Origin: Isoetes taiwanensis
Taxonomy: Eukaryota; Streptophyta; Lycopodiopsida; Isoetales; Isoetaceae
DNA: 64,000 bases
Reading direction: 5' to 3'
Assembly (NCBI GenBank): GCA_021234155.1
Contig: JAJEKV010000132.1
Coordinates: 868,001 to 932,000 of the forward strand
In this document: in pieces, positions 50,793 to 60,751 of the stretch
Position numbering within the stretch: position 1 is the first letter of the stretch
Layout: the number at the start of each line of letters is the position of its first letter
Notes under the pieces: generated by a model
What the model was told of the DNA's origin: nothing
Database searches by the model: none
Seen by the model: only the letters and a program-made list of their open reading frames with translations
Made by a program: the position numbers and the translations under genes

Positions 50793-51459
50793 CGTTACGA
50801 CACAAGCTCGGGGGGCGGCTCAGAGGATTTGCAGAGATGAACATAGAGGCAAGGTATTTGTTAGCATTTTGAAATATGGATGTGTGATGGAACTAAAGGA
50901 GGGGGCTATTTTAATATAAACTATAAAGGTAACTGCCTGCTAAAAAAGGCTAAGGTCATGGAGAGATCTATAAATAAAAGTTAAACTTCAGTTGGACATA
51001 TCTCGGCAACCAGAGCTATGATGGGGGCAATTCTTGCTTCCTTGGAACCGGCTCGGAGTCTAGTTTCCAAATTGTGGAGGGGCCCATTCAGTAGTTAGTC
51101 CGTACGAGAGAATAATGGCCGAAAGTATGACAAAGGGTCACAAATTACCGCGGTAGCATCATCACAGTTTTGCAGTGAAAGAATGAAGAGATAGAAGAGG
51201 AGATCTAGATGAGAAGAATTCGATTACCATTGATGGCCTTTACCCATAAATTAGTTTTCTTAAACTGTTGTTGATCCAAGAGAAGTTGTTCAGTTGAACA
51301 ATAGTTTTCTCAATTTTGGAAAGAACCACAGATAATCTCTGCAGTGTTCGCGCCCAGTTGGGTGGTCAATTTGTGCAAAAGATCATGTTCTTGGATTTTA
51401 AAGTTGTTTGGATTAACTGTGACTGCTAGTTTTGCAAGTAGAAAAGACGGTTCATAACA
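50793..51459 (+). repeat. Left LTR of a short non-autonomous element
   Basis: It starts CGTTACGACACAAGC (TG changed to CG) and ends CATAACA just before a primer-binding site. Its first 340 bp align with 52225-52530, for example cagaggatttgcagagatga and gtggagagatctataaat-type words. It also shares its ends with the LTR at 5046-5861. Confidence 0.75.
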
Positions 51460-51461
51460 TT

Positions 51462-51476
51462 TGATATCAGAGCCAA
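51462..51476 (+). other. Primer-binding site of the short LTR element
   Basis: TGATATCAGAGCCAA differs by one base from the canonical TGGTATCAGAGCC. It lies three bases after the left LTR. Confidence 0.75.
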
Positions 51477-52130
51477 GGTTTAATTCCTTGTGGCAACATT
51501 GGTGTGTTTTACATGTTTGAGGGTAAGCATCTCGAGGAAGGGGAGGAATTGATATGGTGCGGGTAGTGCAGATTTTGGAAAGGTTGGAGCCCATTGGATA
51601 ATGATTTTCTTGAAGGATCCATCCCTTTGGTGCGTTGGTTATCACTAGAGGTGCTAGTGCATAACATTTGGTATCATAACGTAAGCTGATCTTGTTTAAA
51701 TAATCATGTGCTAGGCCTTTAACATGTTTCGAGTTTTCGCTTTAGCCAATTCGACGATGTAATATATACCTGATACCTAGAAAGTCCTAGAGAGGTTAAC
51801 GGGTTGGTTTAACAGACTCTCGGAGAAGGAAGGAAGAAACCATTGTTGTTCTTGATGCAGGGAAAGTAAGAAAGGACAAGAAACAAAAAAGACTGTCCTA
51901 AGCCAGTTGGAGACTAGAAGATATTGAGCAAGAAAAGCATGCTTTGCAAATGATCAGAAAGATTCCCCAATTTGGCAAAGAGAAGGCAGAAGCTGAAGAG
52001 AGAGAGTACAAATTCAGATTGGTTATCTAAAAGATAAGTAAACTAAGCAAGTTTGTGTATGCCTGTGATAATTAGTTAACCATCGGATAGTCAAGTGACT
52101 AGCTTTGGAAAAACATAGTTATTTCAGCAA

Positions 52131-52230
52131 GTGATCGAGTATGATCAGTCTTGAGACGGAAAGGAATTGTTATGGCCTGCAAGGCAGATGATCGAGGACG
52201 ATCAGTCTTGAGACAGGAAGGAATTGTTAC
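52131..52230 (+). repeat. Duplicated polypurine-tract region, 56-bp unit
   Basis: Unit 1 begins gtgatcgagtatgatcag (52131) and unit 2 gatgatcgaggacgatcag (52187). Each ends with a purine run (gagacggaaaggaa; gagacaggaaggaa) followed by TTGTTA. Only the second run abuts the LTR, so the element carries two successive PPT-like tracts. Confidence 0.75.
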
Positions 52231-52530
52231 GGCACAAGCTCGGGGAAGCGGCTCAGAGGATTTGCAGAGATGAACACAGAGGCAAAGGTGTTAGTTAGCA
52301 TTTTGAAATCTGGATGTGTGGTGGAACTAAAGGAATGAGCTATTTTAATATAACAGGTAACTGCCTACTAAAAAATGCTAAAGTCGTGGAGAGATCTATA
52401 AATAGAAGTTAAACTTCAATTGGACATATCTCGACAACCAAAGCTGTGATAGAGGGGATTCTCACTTCCTAGTCTAGTTTCCTAATTGAGCGGCATATTC
52501 TATAGTTAGTTCATACGAGAGAGTAATACC
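52225..52530 (+). repeat. Right LTR, truncated
   Basis: It starts TGTTACGGCACAAGC directly after the purine tract and follows the left LTR to tagttcatacgagagagtaat. Homology then ends abruptly, so the last half is lost. Confidence 0.75.
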
Positions 52531-53240
52531 CAAGTGTTAACCCTTAAGGATAGGTGTACAATTTGCTATAATAGGGTGCGAGCCTTAGGTGGTGTAATTG
52601 GGTTCCAAACCCACCTCCACATCTAACTCCACTCATCTCCTGGAACTTGTAAAGCCCACACGTCAGAGGGAGGCAACTCGCCCTAAATTGCCAGGGGCTC
52701 GTAGCATGACTTGACGAAGTTGGTAGGATCAATCTTTGGGTTAGATCGCCATACAGGTCCTGTGCCTTGTGGGAGGTGGAGTGGAAGATTATTTGCCACT
52801 CGGGCCCAAATCCACCTATCGGGCACCTTAACATGAAATTTGTCATGGAACAATTGCCATAGTGCTAATTAACCAGCCAAATACTTGTTTTGCACAGAGC
52901 AGACCCCATGTTGTGTCCACCTACACTGAATGTAAGGATCAACATATGAGGCCAGTATGGATGGCAACGTACTTGGAGCAAGCGAGATTCACCGTGGAGA
53001 TGTTGACAACTGGATGCAACTAGAGACATCAATCTCAAACATCGGGCGAACCCACTCCCAGGCTCGCAACAGGCCTTTGAGGAATGGAGAGGAATGGACA
53101 TATGGCCTGATCTCCGAGAATATTTCCCAAGGTAGATGCGCTGGGACTGCGGCTTATGAAATACGATCGAGTGGGACAGGGATTGAAATAAATTTTGCAT
53201 CATCACATTGCTAATGTACAGATGTACAGTTTCTCGGTCT
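52531..53240. other. Unassigned, possibly LINE body
   Basis: A 158-codon minus frame (52865-53341) and an 85-codon plus frame (52957-53214) overlap here. Neither has a domain I know. A retroposon 3' end follows immediately on the plus strand, so this may be the unrecognisable body of that LINE. Confidence 0.3.
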
Positions 53241-53680
53241 ATTACTATTAAGATTTTTCTCTCGAAAACCATTTGGGTCGAAGATTTTTTAATCCTAGGC
53301 AGTAATGCATTTGTTGTGCTCTTTCTTCTATTGGGTGCCATAGAATTTTTTTTTTATTTTTTTTATTTTTTTTATTTTTTTGAAGGACGACAAACTTTAT
53401 TCACCAACTAAAAACTAGAGCAACATAAAATGCAAAGACAGGATTATAACCCCAGTGGACAAACCGATCCAACTGAACACAACCACCTGCCTATGCAAAA
53501 GAATAAATCTGAAGGTAAGTATGCGAGATCAGTACTTTCTTCTCTTGATCAAGAGAAGAAAAATTGTAAGCCATAACAATTTTATTTTGCGCCCACTGAA
53601 GAACAATCTCATCTGCAGTATCTACGCCCTTAAAGTTTTGTCTCCGTGGATGATAAAAGTCAATTCAATTTTCTCTAGCA
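53241..53680 (+). mobile_element. Retroposon 3' end split by an L1 fragment
   Basis: The first half (53241-53340) runs from ATTACTATTAAG to GGGTGCCATAG. The second half (about 53637-53672) resumes at GTCTCCGTGGATGATAAAAG, followed by a TCAAT-type tail. In the complete copies these two phrases are only about 10 bp apart, so the intervening 295 bp are an insertion. Confidence 0.75.
53341..53630 (-). mobile_element. 5'-truncated L1-type LINE 3' UTR
   Basis: The plus strand begins with a (TTTTTTTA)n run (53341-53381), then tgaaggacgacaaactttatt and onward, matching 33083-33230. Read on the minus strand this is an L1 3' UTR ending in poly(A). It interrupts the retroposon copy described above. Confidence 0.7.
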
Positions 53681-53685
53681 ATTAG

Positions 53686-54199
53686 TCATTTCTGCTTAAT
53701 TAAATACAGCTAAGACAGCAATGCATGCAGGTTTTATTTAGTAAATAAACGTAGTAGGATATTCTACTACTCCATCTTAGAAATTCTACTTCCGTGACAA
53801 TGTCTCTTGTGTTTTACTTTCCATTTCCTACATTGCTCAAATCCTCATCCACACCTATTTGACTCGAAATTGAAATATTGGAGATCTAAAAATTAAGAAA
53901 GACAAAGTAACAAAATGTAAATTTGTCTGTTTTCCGCCTATAGATGCATTCCAATTTCCAAAGTCTTATGTTTTTCTTCTCCATTCCATGAGAAATCCCA
54001 CTTCTGTTCATGGGGAGTCGCATGAACAAGTTAAAATTTCTATTGGTTGATGGCATGATAATTGCATCTACAAGTACTGGAAGGGATAGCAAAATTAGAA
54101 ATGTAGTCATTCATGTAGAAGTATCATGCACTAATTCTTTTAGAAATGGCTATCCTAATTCATGAGAATAGAATAAATGGGAACACCAGGCTCCAGGCT
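53686..54199. other. Intergenic, no gene
   Basis: AT-rich sequence with only short frames and nothing recognisable. Confidence 0.4.
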
Positions 54200-54690
54200 T
54201 GTATACATCTGCCCAAAATGACATCTACCATGCTGAAAAGAACAAAGTAAGTTATCATCTTGTTGTTCTCTTTGTCTTCAAATTGAGACAGGGAGATGGA
54301 TTGAGGAGCCATGTCAGGACATGCTTTGTCGATGCTGCCAAATGGGAGTCGTTGAAGATGATTCCATACCCAATAGGGCATTCCGGGGTATGATCAAATC
54401 TAGGCATGCTATACCGAGTTGTTTCAGGCCAAGACAGCCGCTACATGTGACATTGAGCACTTCTTTAGTTCAAATGTTGGGATTATACCTTCAGGAGGTC
54501 ATGTATGTGACAGATCAGCTACAATTTGATAGCACTCTTATTACTGCCACGGTTTTTTCCTCAAAAACCTTTCAGGGCGGGGATTTTTTAAACCGAGCAG
54601 TAACAAGCCTGCTCTGCTCTTTTTTTGGGTTCCATGGGCCGATTGGTCTCCATGGACATTAAAAACCCTATTCTATTCTATTCTATTCTT
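54200..54690 (+). mobile_element. LINE 3' end with (TTCTA)n tail
   Basis: Broken frames include CRCCQMGVVED (near 54335), the LINE C-terminal knuckle. The conserved 3' end follows from ATTACTGCCACGG (54540) through the GGGCC-GATT-GGTC stem-loop (54636-54648) and CATGGACATTAAAAAC to a short (TTCTA)n tract. This is the best example linking the knuckle to the 3' end. Confidence 0.75.
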
Positions 54691-55424
54691 TGGTATTTTT
54701 CTACAATCTTTTGATCTTTTAGAAATGATCAACCATAGCTCGTAAATGCCAGCTTGTTTTTCTAGATTATTTGATAACTTTTCCTGCTCCCAATAATCAT
54801 GATTTATCTATTCAGGTCATTCAATTCATAGAATACTATCTAAAAAGTGTCTCACCGTCTATCCCTAAAGAGTATTTATATGTATATTTATTCAAAATCG
54901 ACTCACACCTGTCAATTTAACTTTTTGTAATATGTGATCTCTTTTGACATACTATAAGAATACAGAAGTGGATTTGATATTTATATCATATCTTGGACAT
55001 CTAGAATGAAGTTGAGCGGTACAAAAAGCCATTTTAGCTCGAGCACTTGAGGTAAAATCCATAATCCCCTTCCAGATTCTTCTGTAGGAGACATGTTTCT
55101 TACATTTACAGTGCGTAGCACTCGACTGCCACATTTACTTCTAGAAGAGAGTTGGTATGGGCAATGAGTGTCTCCCAACATGGCTTATACAATGGTCATG
55201 GGCCCGCAGCGCCTCAAAGCATATTGGAAGGCGAGGCGAGCTCAGTGCAGAACACATGTGCATACAGGTGGAAACTAAAGAGGATCACCATCACTTACTA
55301 CAGTACTTTGATGCTTCCTCAGCAAGCTTTAGGATACTAGTGCCCTAGAATAGGTCAAGACATCATAATATCCCACTTCAAGTCAATCCCATGTTTACAT
55401 GGGGTCCACAGCACTATCTACATA

Positions 55425-55905
55425 CACATTTATTACTAAAAAAGCATAGAATGATAGCATCAATTCGCACAGGTGCACATCCTCTGCAAATTTAGACAGG
55501 ATAGACTATGTCAGTATTGTTAGCAGGGCGCCACTGAAGACGAATGCCACACACTAAAGTAATGTCCAGCATTCAGTCACATCTGAGCCCGTGATATTGA
55601 GGCTAACTAGCCGCTTCATGTGATGTTGAACACAACTTCAGTGGGTTTGTTGGAATCTTTTCTCCAATGGATGCACACACTCAGTTATGTCCCCAAAACA
55701 TGGCTCTGAGATTAAAATGCATCATAATGTATCACTGTATAGTCTCTCACATACTTATTACTGCCCAGGTTTCTCCCTCGAAAAACCTCTGTGGCGGGAG
55801 TTTTCAAAGCCTAGCAGAAATACGCTTGTTGTATTCTTTGTTCGGGTCCCATAGGCCAATTGGTCTCCGCGGATGTTAAAAATCAATTTAATTCAATTCT
55901 GAAAT
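55425..55905 (+). mobile_element. LINE 3' end with TTCAA-type tail
   Basis: Decayed coding remnants (near 55445, a stretch like KKA then ASIRTGAHPL when small errors are ignored) precede the 3' end. That end runs ATTACTGCCCAGG (55757), then GGCC-AATT-GGTC (55854-55865), CGCGGATGTTAAAAATC and a TTTAATTCAATTC tail. It aligns over its whole length with 54540-54690 and the minus-strand copy at 47130. Confidence 0.75.
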
Positions 55906-56448
55906 AAGTTCACACTAATTACAAAATGTATTAAAACAAGATTGCAAATTTAGCGGGAGTGTTGTGCAGCACTTCCATTCCAAAGATTCCCTTTTAAAAG
56001 ACACCATGCTCCTAAAATTGAGGTCTGGTTTGGTTTGGTTTCCCTGCGTTTTGGGTAAACATTAGATGACAACTTTGTTTTTGTAAAAAAGGAAACTTAA
56101 AACTGGCAAAATATAGACATGAATATAAAATCACTGAAAGCAAGATATCAAAAACACTAAAATAGAGAAGAAAGAATATTATTATTATTTTTTAAATATT
56201 TTAATACATCAATTTTGGCAATATTTATAGCTAATAATAAATAATTTAGCATGAAACACGTGAAAGATCCAAATCATAGTCTTCGTCATTTTTCTTGTTG
56301 TCCCAACATCATCTTTCTCTATTGTCTTCTCCCTTTGTGGTGATTTACCACGAACTGTTTCTTCCTTGTCCTTGGGAATAGTAGCTAGAGCTACTTCTTT
56401 CAGCTCTGCAAAGGTGGCTTCATCATCTAAAGAGCCTGTAAAAGGAGG
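55906..56448. other. Flank of the methylase relic
   Basis: AT-rich, with a (TAT)n run near 56178. No gene or terminal repeat recognised. Confidence 0.4.
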
Positions 56449-58667
56449 CTATATCTCTGAGGACGTCATCTTACCATAATCAGATGAAGATTTGGCCTTT
56501 AACTCTCGATTCTCGCCTGGTAGAGTAGGTAAGGCAGCCAATCTCATCTTCACAAAGTTCACAGCCTCCTTATCAATATCCACGGCTACATAATTGTGAC
56601 CCTTCTTAAGTGCACAGACGATGGTAGTACCAGAGCCAGAAAAAGCATCAAGCACCCAATCTCCTAGACGTGAGAACATGTCAAGAAGATAGTTGATGAG
56701 TTTATGTGGTTTCTGATAGTGATTCACTATGCTGCCTTCTGCACTTGGGTCCTGCATTTTTTGCAACACCGCTAGAACCATAAGACATTAGAGAAATTCT
56801 GGCAGGTTGCAGTGTTGAAGTGTTCCATGGTTCTCTTCCCGTCAAAACTTCAGTAAGCAACATGGAGATATTCCACCTTGCTGAGCAAATTGGGTCCTCC
56901 ACCATGGTAATCAATATTAATTTTGTACCTACAAAAATATTAGAGGTTAGCAACAAAAACAAAATAAGGAAACAAAAAAAATGGGACTAAAGATTCCCTA
57001 TTCCGGAATAAGAAACGTAAGTAAATAGGTCAGCACTTAACCGAGTCCAACTACATACTAGATAGAGTACAAAATAATTGTATTCCATAATAAGGACTTA
57101 CCAGACCCAGTTTTCATATCCTGCTTGTAAAGGGGGCTCGAAATGATTTTTATATGTGGATTCCACTAGGCGAACCTGCATGGTAGAATGGAATACAACG
57201 AAATGCCAGTGTTTGGCTGTTGTGATTTTCTTGATGTCGTCGGCAAACGCATTAAACTCTGAATTTTTGAAGGGCTGGTCGTCATAGCGGTTGTCTTTTA
57301 ACTTAAAGCCATAAGGCAGGTTTGTTATGACCAACATGAAGTCCTATGGCTTTACAGTTCCGACTAGTTTCATGTCTTTGCTCTTCAACTCCCCGCGCTC
57401 AGACATGGTAAATATTTCATTTTGGAGATCCCAAATCTGCACATGTAAACAACAGGTTAGCTTTGTGGACAACACAAAATTTGATAGAGCCGAACAACAA
57501 AATTTTAGAACGTATTCTTATTTTGAAATACAGTTCATGCCTATCTTGTCATCTATAAATGCTAGATGAAACCAGTTGTCATGGCTAATGAGTGACTGCC
57601 TTTTGTTAGCCTCGTCATATTTAAGACGGCATTTAATAGCACATGCCTCCTTCAACCCCAATGAGTTTGTTGGTTTCTTGAGGTCCTCTCCGTGCTTTTC
57701 GTTGAAGATTACATATTCTCTGTGCATAAACCTGATCTTATTGACGAAGCTCATTTTCAATTTATACTCGTTGTCAACATTGTGAGTGTTGGCAATGATT
57801 TTGGCTTCTTTATCAGTAAGGCCACAGTAAATAGCATAGAGGACGGAAAGGTACCTCGGGTTCTTCTTCTCTTTATAAAGTTGTCTCCTTGCCTTAAAGC
57901 TGTTGTTACCTCCCAGGACATAATCTATGTAGGTGTCTGCATTTTCTCTATCATAGTTCCAGGGGTCTGTGCATTGCTCCCTCTCAACGAGGACATCTTT
58001 TGCTCCTTATTCTGTCCTTCACGTTCCTTAAGTGGTCTGCGTAGATCTTGTGAACCTGAAGTGGCCTCTCACAAGCTTCTTTTTTAGGGTGCAGTCTCAT
58101 GCATGTGACTGGTCGATATATGACCCCTGCATGAACTTTTCTCTATTTATTTCCTCCATTCTTTTGGAGGTCTTATCCACTTTCTTCTCTCTAATGGCTG
58201 ACCGGATGCTTTTCCTTTTTCCCTTCCTTTTCTTTGCTTTCCTCGAGGGCTTCCACCACTTCCAATTGCTGCACCTTTCTTTTTTTTCGGTCCCTTAGCA
58301 GAATTGTGGCTCTTGGTCTGCTAAGTTTTTTGGGTTGCTGCTTTTTTATCTCCTCTGAACTTTCTTCTTCTTTATCCTAGCTTGAAGTACCAGAAGCCGG
58401 GGGGCCCTTCATCTTCTTCCTCATGCTTCGGACTGCTGATAGTGAAGTTCTTGTTGTGACTTGAACAAATCCTCGAAATGATGGCAGGTAGGCTTTCCTT
58501 GTTCTGTAATGCAAGGTATATTGTACAAACTTTTGGGTTGCACACTTATGATTCTGAAGAAAGCCACATCAATTACTATAAACCCTGTGGAGTCTTGAAT
58601 GACGGCCTCCCAACCTATCCATCTTGCCCGGCAACTTCAGAAACTTCTTTAATATAATGACATATTT

Positions 58668-59440
58668 AACAAAATTTGGACTTATTCAAATTTAATAAAT
58701 GTACTTCAGAGATGCCATAATAATATTATATGTATTTTTAGCTCTTATTGATTTTAATAATTTAGATAAAAAATATGATACTTACTAAAGTTTAAAGTTA
58801 TTTTCTAAACTAATTCTCGGTTTCATCTATTTGGAATTAAATTTTCATCTAAGATAACTCTGTATAATTAAAATACTAGTCTTTTCAAAATATTTAAAGA
58901 AAGTTTTAGATTGAAATTAATTAAATGATTACGTTTATGTTTAAAAAAAAGGAATAGTTTATTATTGATTAAATGTCAATATATTTTATCTCATCAATAA
59001 TAAATTATTCAATAGTTATTACTAAACCAATAACTTTATATCGTTTAATTAATTTCAATCTAAAACTTTTCTAAAGTATTTTTAAAAATGTAAAAGTTTG
59101 TAAATTGTGAAATTCTAATAATAGTTTTAAGTCAATCGCTAGTCAAACCATCAGGTTTCATTTAATTATCATGATTCTTAAATTTTGAATCTGTTAAATC
59201 ACTATAAATTGAAATTTTTATATTCTTGAAATGTCTAATTCTAAATAGATTCAAATGAAGATTAGTTTGGAGATCAAGTTTATTCTTTGGTAACCATTAT
59301 AGTTTTAATTGAAAGATAAACTTATATAATTTAAATTTATAAAAATTATAACAATCAAGAAGAATCAAACAAAATATATAGTCTTATAATGGCGTGCTTG
59401 AAGTGCTATCTATTAAATCTGAATAAGTCCAAATTTTGTT
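58668..59440. mobile_element. AT-rich foldback (MITE-like) element
   Basis: The termini form a 28-bp inverted repeat with one mismatch (58668-58695 and 59413-59440; core aacaaaatttggacttattc). Further complementary blocks lie inside, for example agttttagattgaaattaat (about 58903) against its reverse complement near 59045, so the whole unit can fold. It is about 80% A+T with no coding frame. It lies in the probable intron of the methylase relic between 59961 and 58645. Confidence 0.8.
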
Positions 59441-59451
59441 GAATATATATA

Positions 59452-59797
59452 ATGTAAACATAGAATCAAAGGGCAAGACACAAAAACCACTAAGGAGAAG
59501 ACGAACACGGTGAAAAGAAGTGGGGTATCAAGGAACTTATCTTCTTTTGAGGGTGTAGTTTTGCTTTCAGAAAAATTTTGGGGTCACAAAAGGGCTTTGT
59601 AATTTTGGTTAAATATATGATCCACATTAGCATTTTTGGGCAGTTGTAGCTAATATAGGGCAGCCACATATAGGTGCTCCTGAAAGAAAACTACACCCTC
59701 AAAAGAAGATAAGTTCCTTGATACCCCACTTCTTTTCACCGTGTTCGTCTTCTCCTTAGTAGTTTTTGTGTCTTGCCCTTTGATTCTATGTTTACAT
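59452..59797. repeat. Near-perfect inverted repeat, 118-bp arms
   Basis: The left arm 59452-59570 and right arm 59680-59797 are reverse complements with about one mismatch and one single-base indel, around a 109-base loop. It begins 11 bases after the foldback element and lies in the same intron. Arm identity this high implies recent origin or selection. If transcribed it would give a long hairpin RNA able to feed Dicer; expression is unknown. Confidence 0.9.
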
Positions 59798-60256
59798 AAT
59801 AGTTCCCAGGTTCACAAGCTCACTATTATCATAGCGCTTTTGCCCTGGGCTCTTGCAAATGTGCAGGAAAGTTAATGTACTATATTTCCCCCCTACACCC
59901 CTCATGATAAACCACTATGCCTGGAATTTTTCATAAATTGCAGGCTTTTCAGTGTCCTACAACTTTCCCTGTGGATGAGGCCGTTTCACAATCTTCAGCA
60001 CTTTCTTTGGAACCTTCTTGCTTCCCTCGTACCTGTGGAAAAGTTGTTGTTAACAAGTGTATAAAGAGTTAAAAGGAAGAGCAGGACGTATTCTAGAATA
60101 AAAATTGCTAAACTGTGTGCAAAAGACATGCAAAAATAAGAAAAAATGAACAGAAAGAAGTCTCACAAGCAAGTTTTTATATGTGCTAAACTCACTAGAA
60201 AGGGCGCATTTAAGATTAAAATATGCCATTTTTAAGGTTAGATTCTCTTTAAAGTG

Positions 60257-60751
60257 CCGAATTCTTATTCCAGAATACACTTTGCCTTAAGACAAAAGGC
60301 AAGAGTGTGGAATTTGCCTTTAAGACAAAAGGCAAAGTGTATACCGGAATACACCTTTTGTCTTAAAGCAAGAGTGTATTCCGAAATATTGCATTCTTGA
60401 ATACACTCTTGCCTTTTGTCTCTTCAGGGGCATGGTATTTGAGAGCCTACTGTTAGGGTTTTTCCTCCCAAGTGGGGGTTTTTTCATCCCGGTAGTAGGG
60501 TTCTACTGTACAGTTACATTGTTTGTTTTTGGTGTTGGGGTTTTTGGTTTTTTTGCCTGTTCTCTGCATGTACCGTCTCATAGGCCTCTGGCCTCCGTGG
60601 ACGTTAAAATAAACTTCCTTCCTTCCTTCCTTCCTTAAGGCAAAGTATATTCCAGAATACACTCTTGCCTTTTGTCTTAAGGCAAAGTGTATTCCGGAAT
60701 ACACTTTTGCCGATCAAAGAGATGCAAATGTATATTCCGAAATAAGAATTA
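60257..60751. repeat. Palindrome array, interrupted by a retroposon
   Basis: The array is built from half-sites GGCAARWGTGTATTCC and their reverse complement, joined by AAGACAAAA/TTTTGTCTT. One perfect-centred case is gtgtattccggaatacac (60688-60705). Outer edges gaattcttattcc (60260) and gaaataagaattagg (60738) are also complementary, so the whole is one large foldback. A retroposon 3' end (60448-60637) splits it. It sits in the intron 60797-60033 of the methylase relic. Confidence 0.85.
60448..60637 (+). mobile_element. Retroposon 3' end with (TTCC)n tail
   Basis: It has CTACTGTTAGGGTTTTTCC, then a diverged middle, then the AGGCC-TCT-GGCCT stem-loop (60582-60594), CGTGGACGTTAAAATAA and (TTCC)n (60615-60636). 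It matches the family 3' end but with a different tail repeat from the other copies. It is inserted in the palindrome array. Confidence 0.75.

Larger units (their letters stand above)
50793..52530 (+). mobile_element. Short LTR retrotransposon without coding capacity
   Basis: The order is LTR (667 bp), PBS (51462-51476), interior of about 760 bp with no gag or pol, purine tract (52210-52223), and right LTR truncated after about 305 bp. The interior is too small for proteins, as in TRIM or small LARD elements mobilised in trans. A second PBS-like phrase, taacatttggtatcata (51661-51678), may mark an older tandem LTR end. Confidence 0.75.

Noticed and set aside
52865-53341. 158-codon minus frame as a gene
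   Set aside because: It spans the start of a plus-strand retroposon 3' end and a poly(T) edge, and has no recognised domain.
57692-58087. 131-codon plus-strand frame opposite the methylase exon
   Set aside because: The minus strand here encodes the conserved-looking exon; the plus frame is its antisense shadow.
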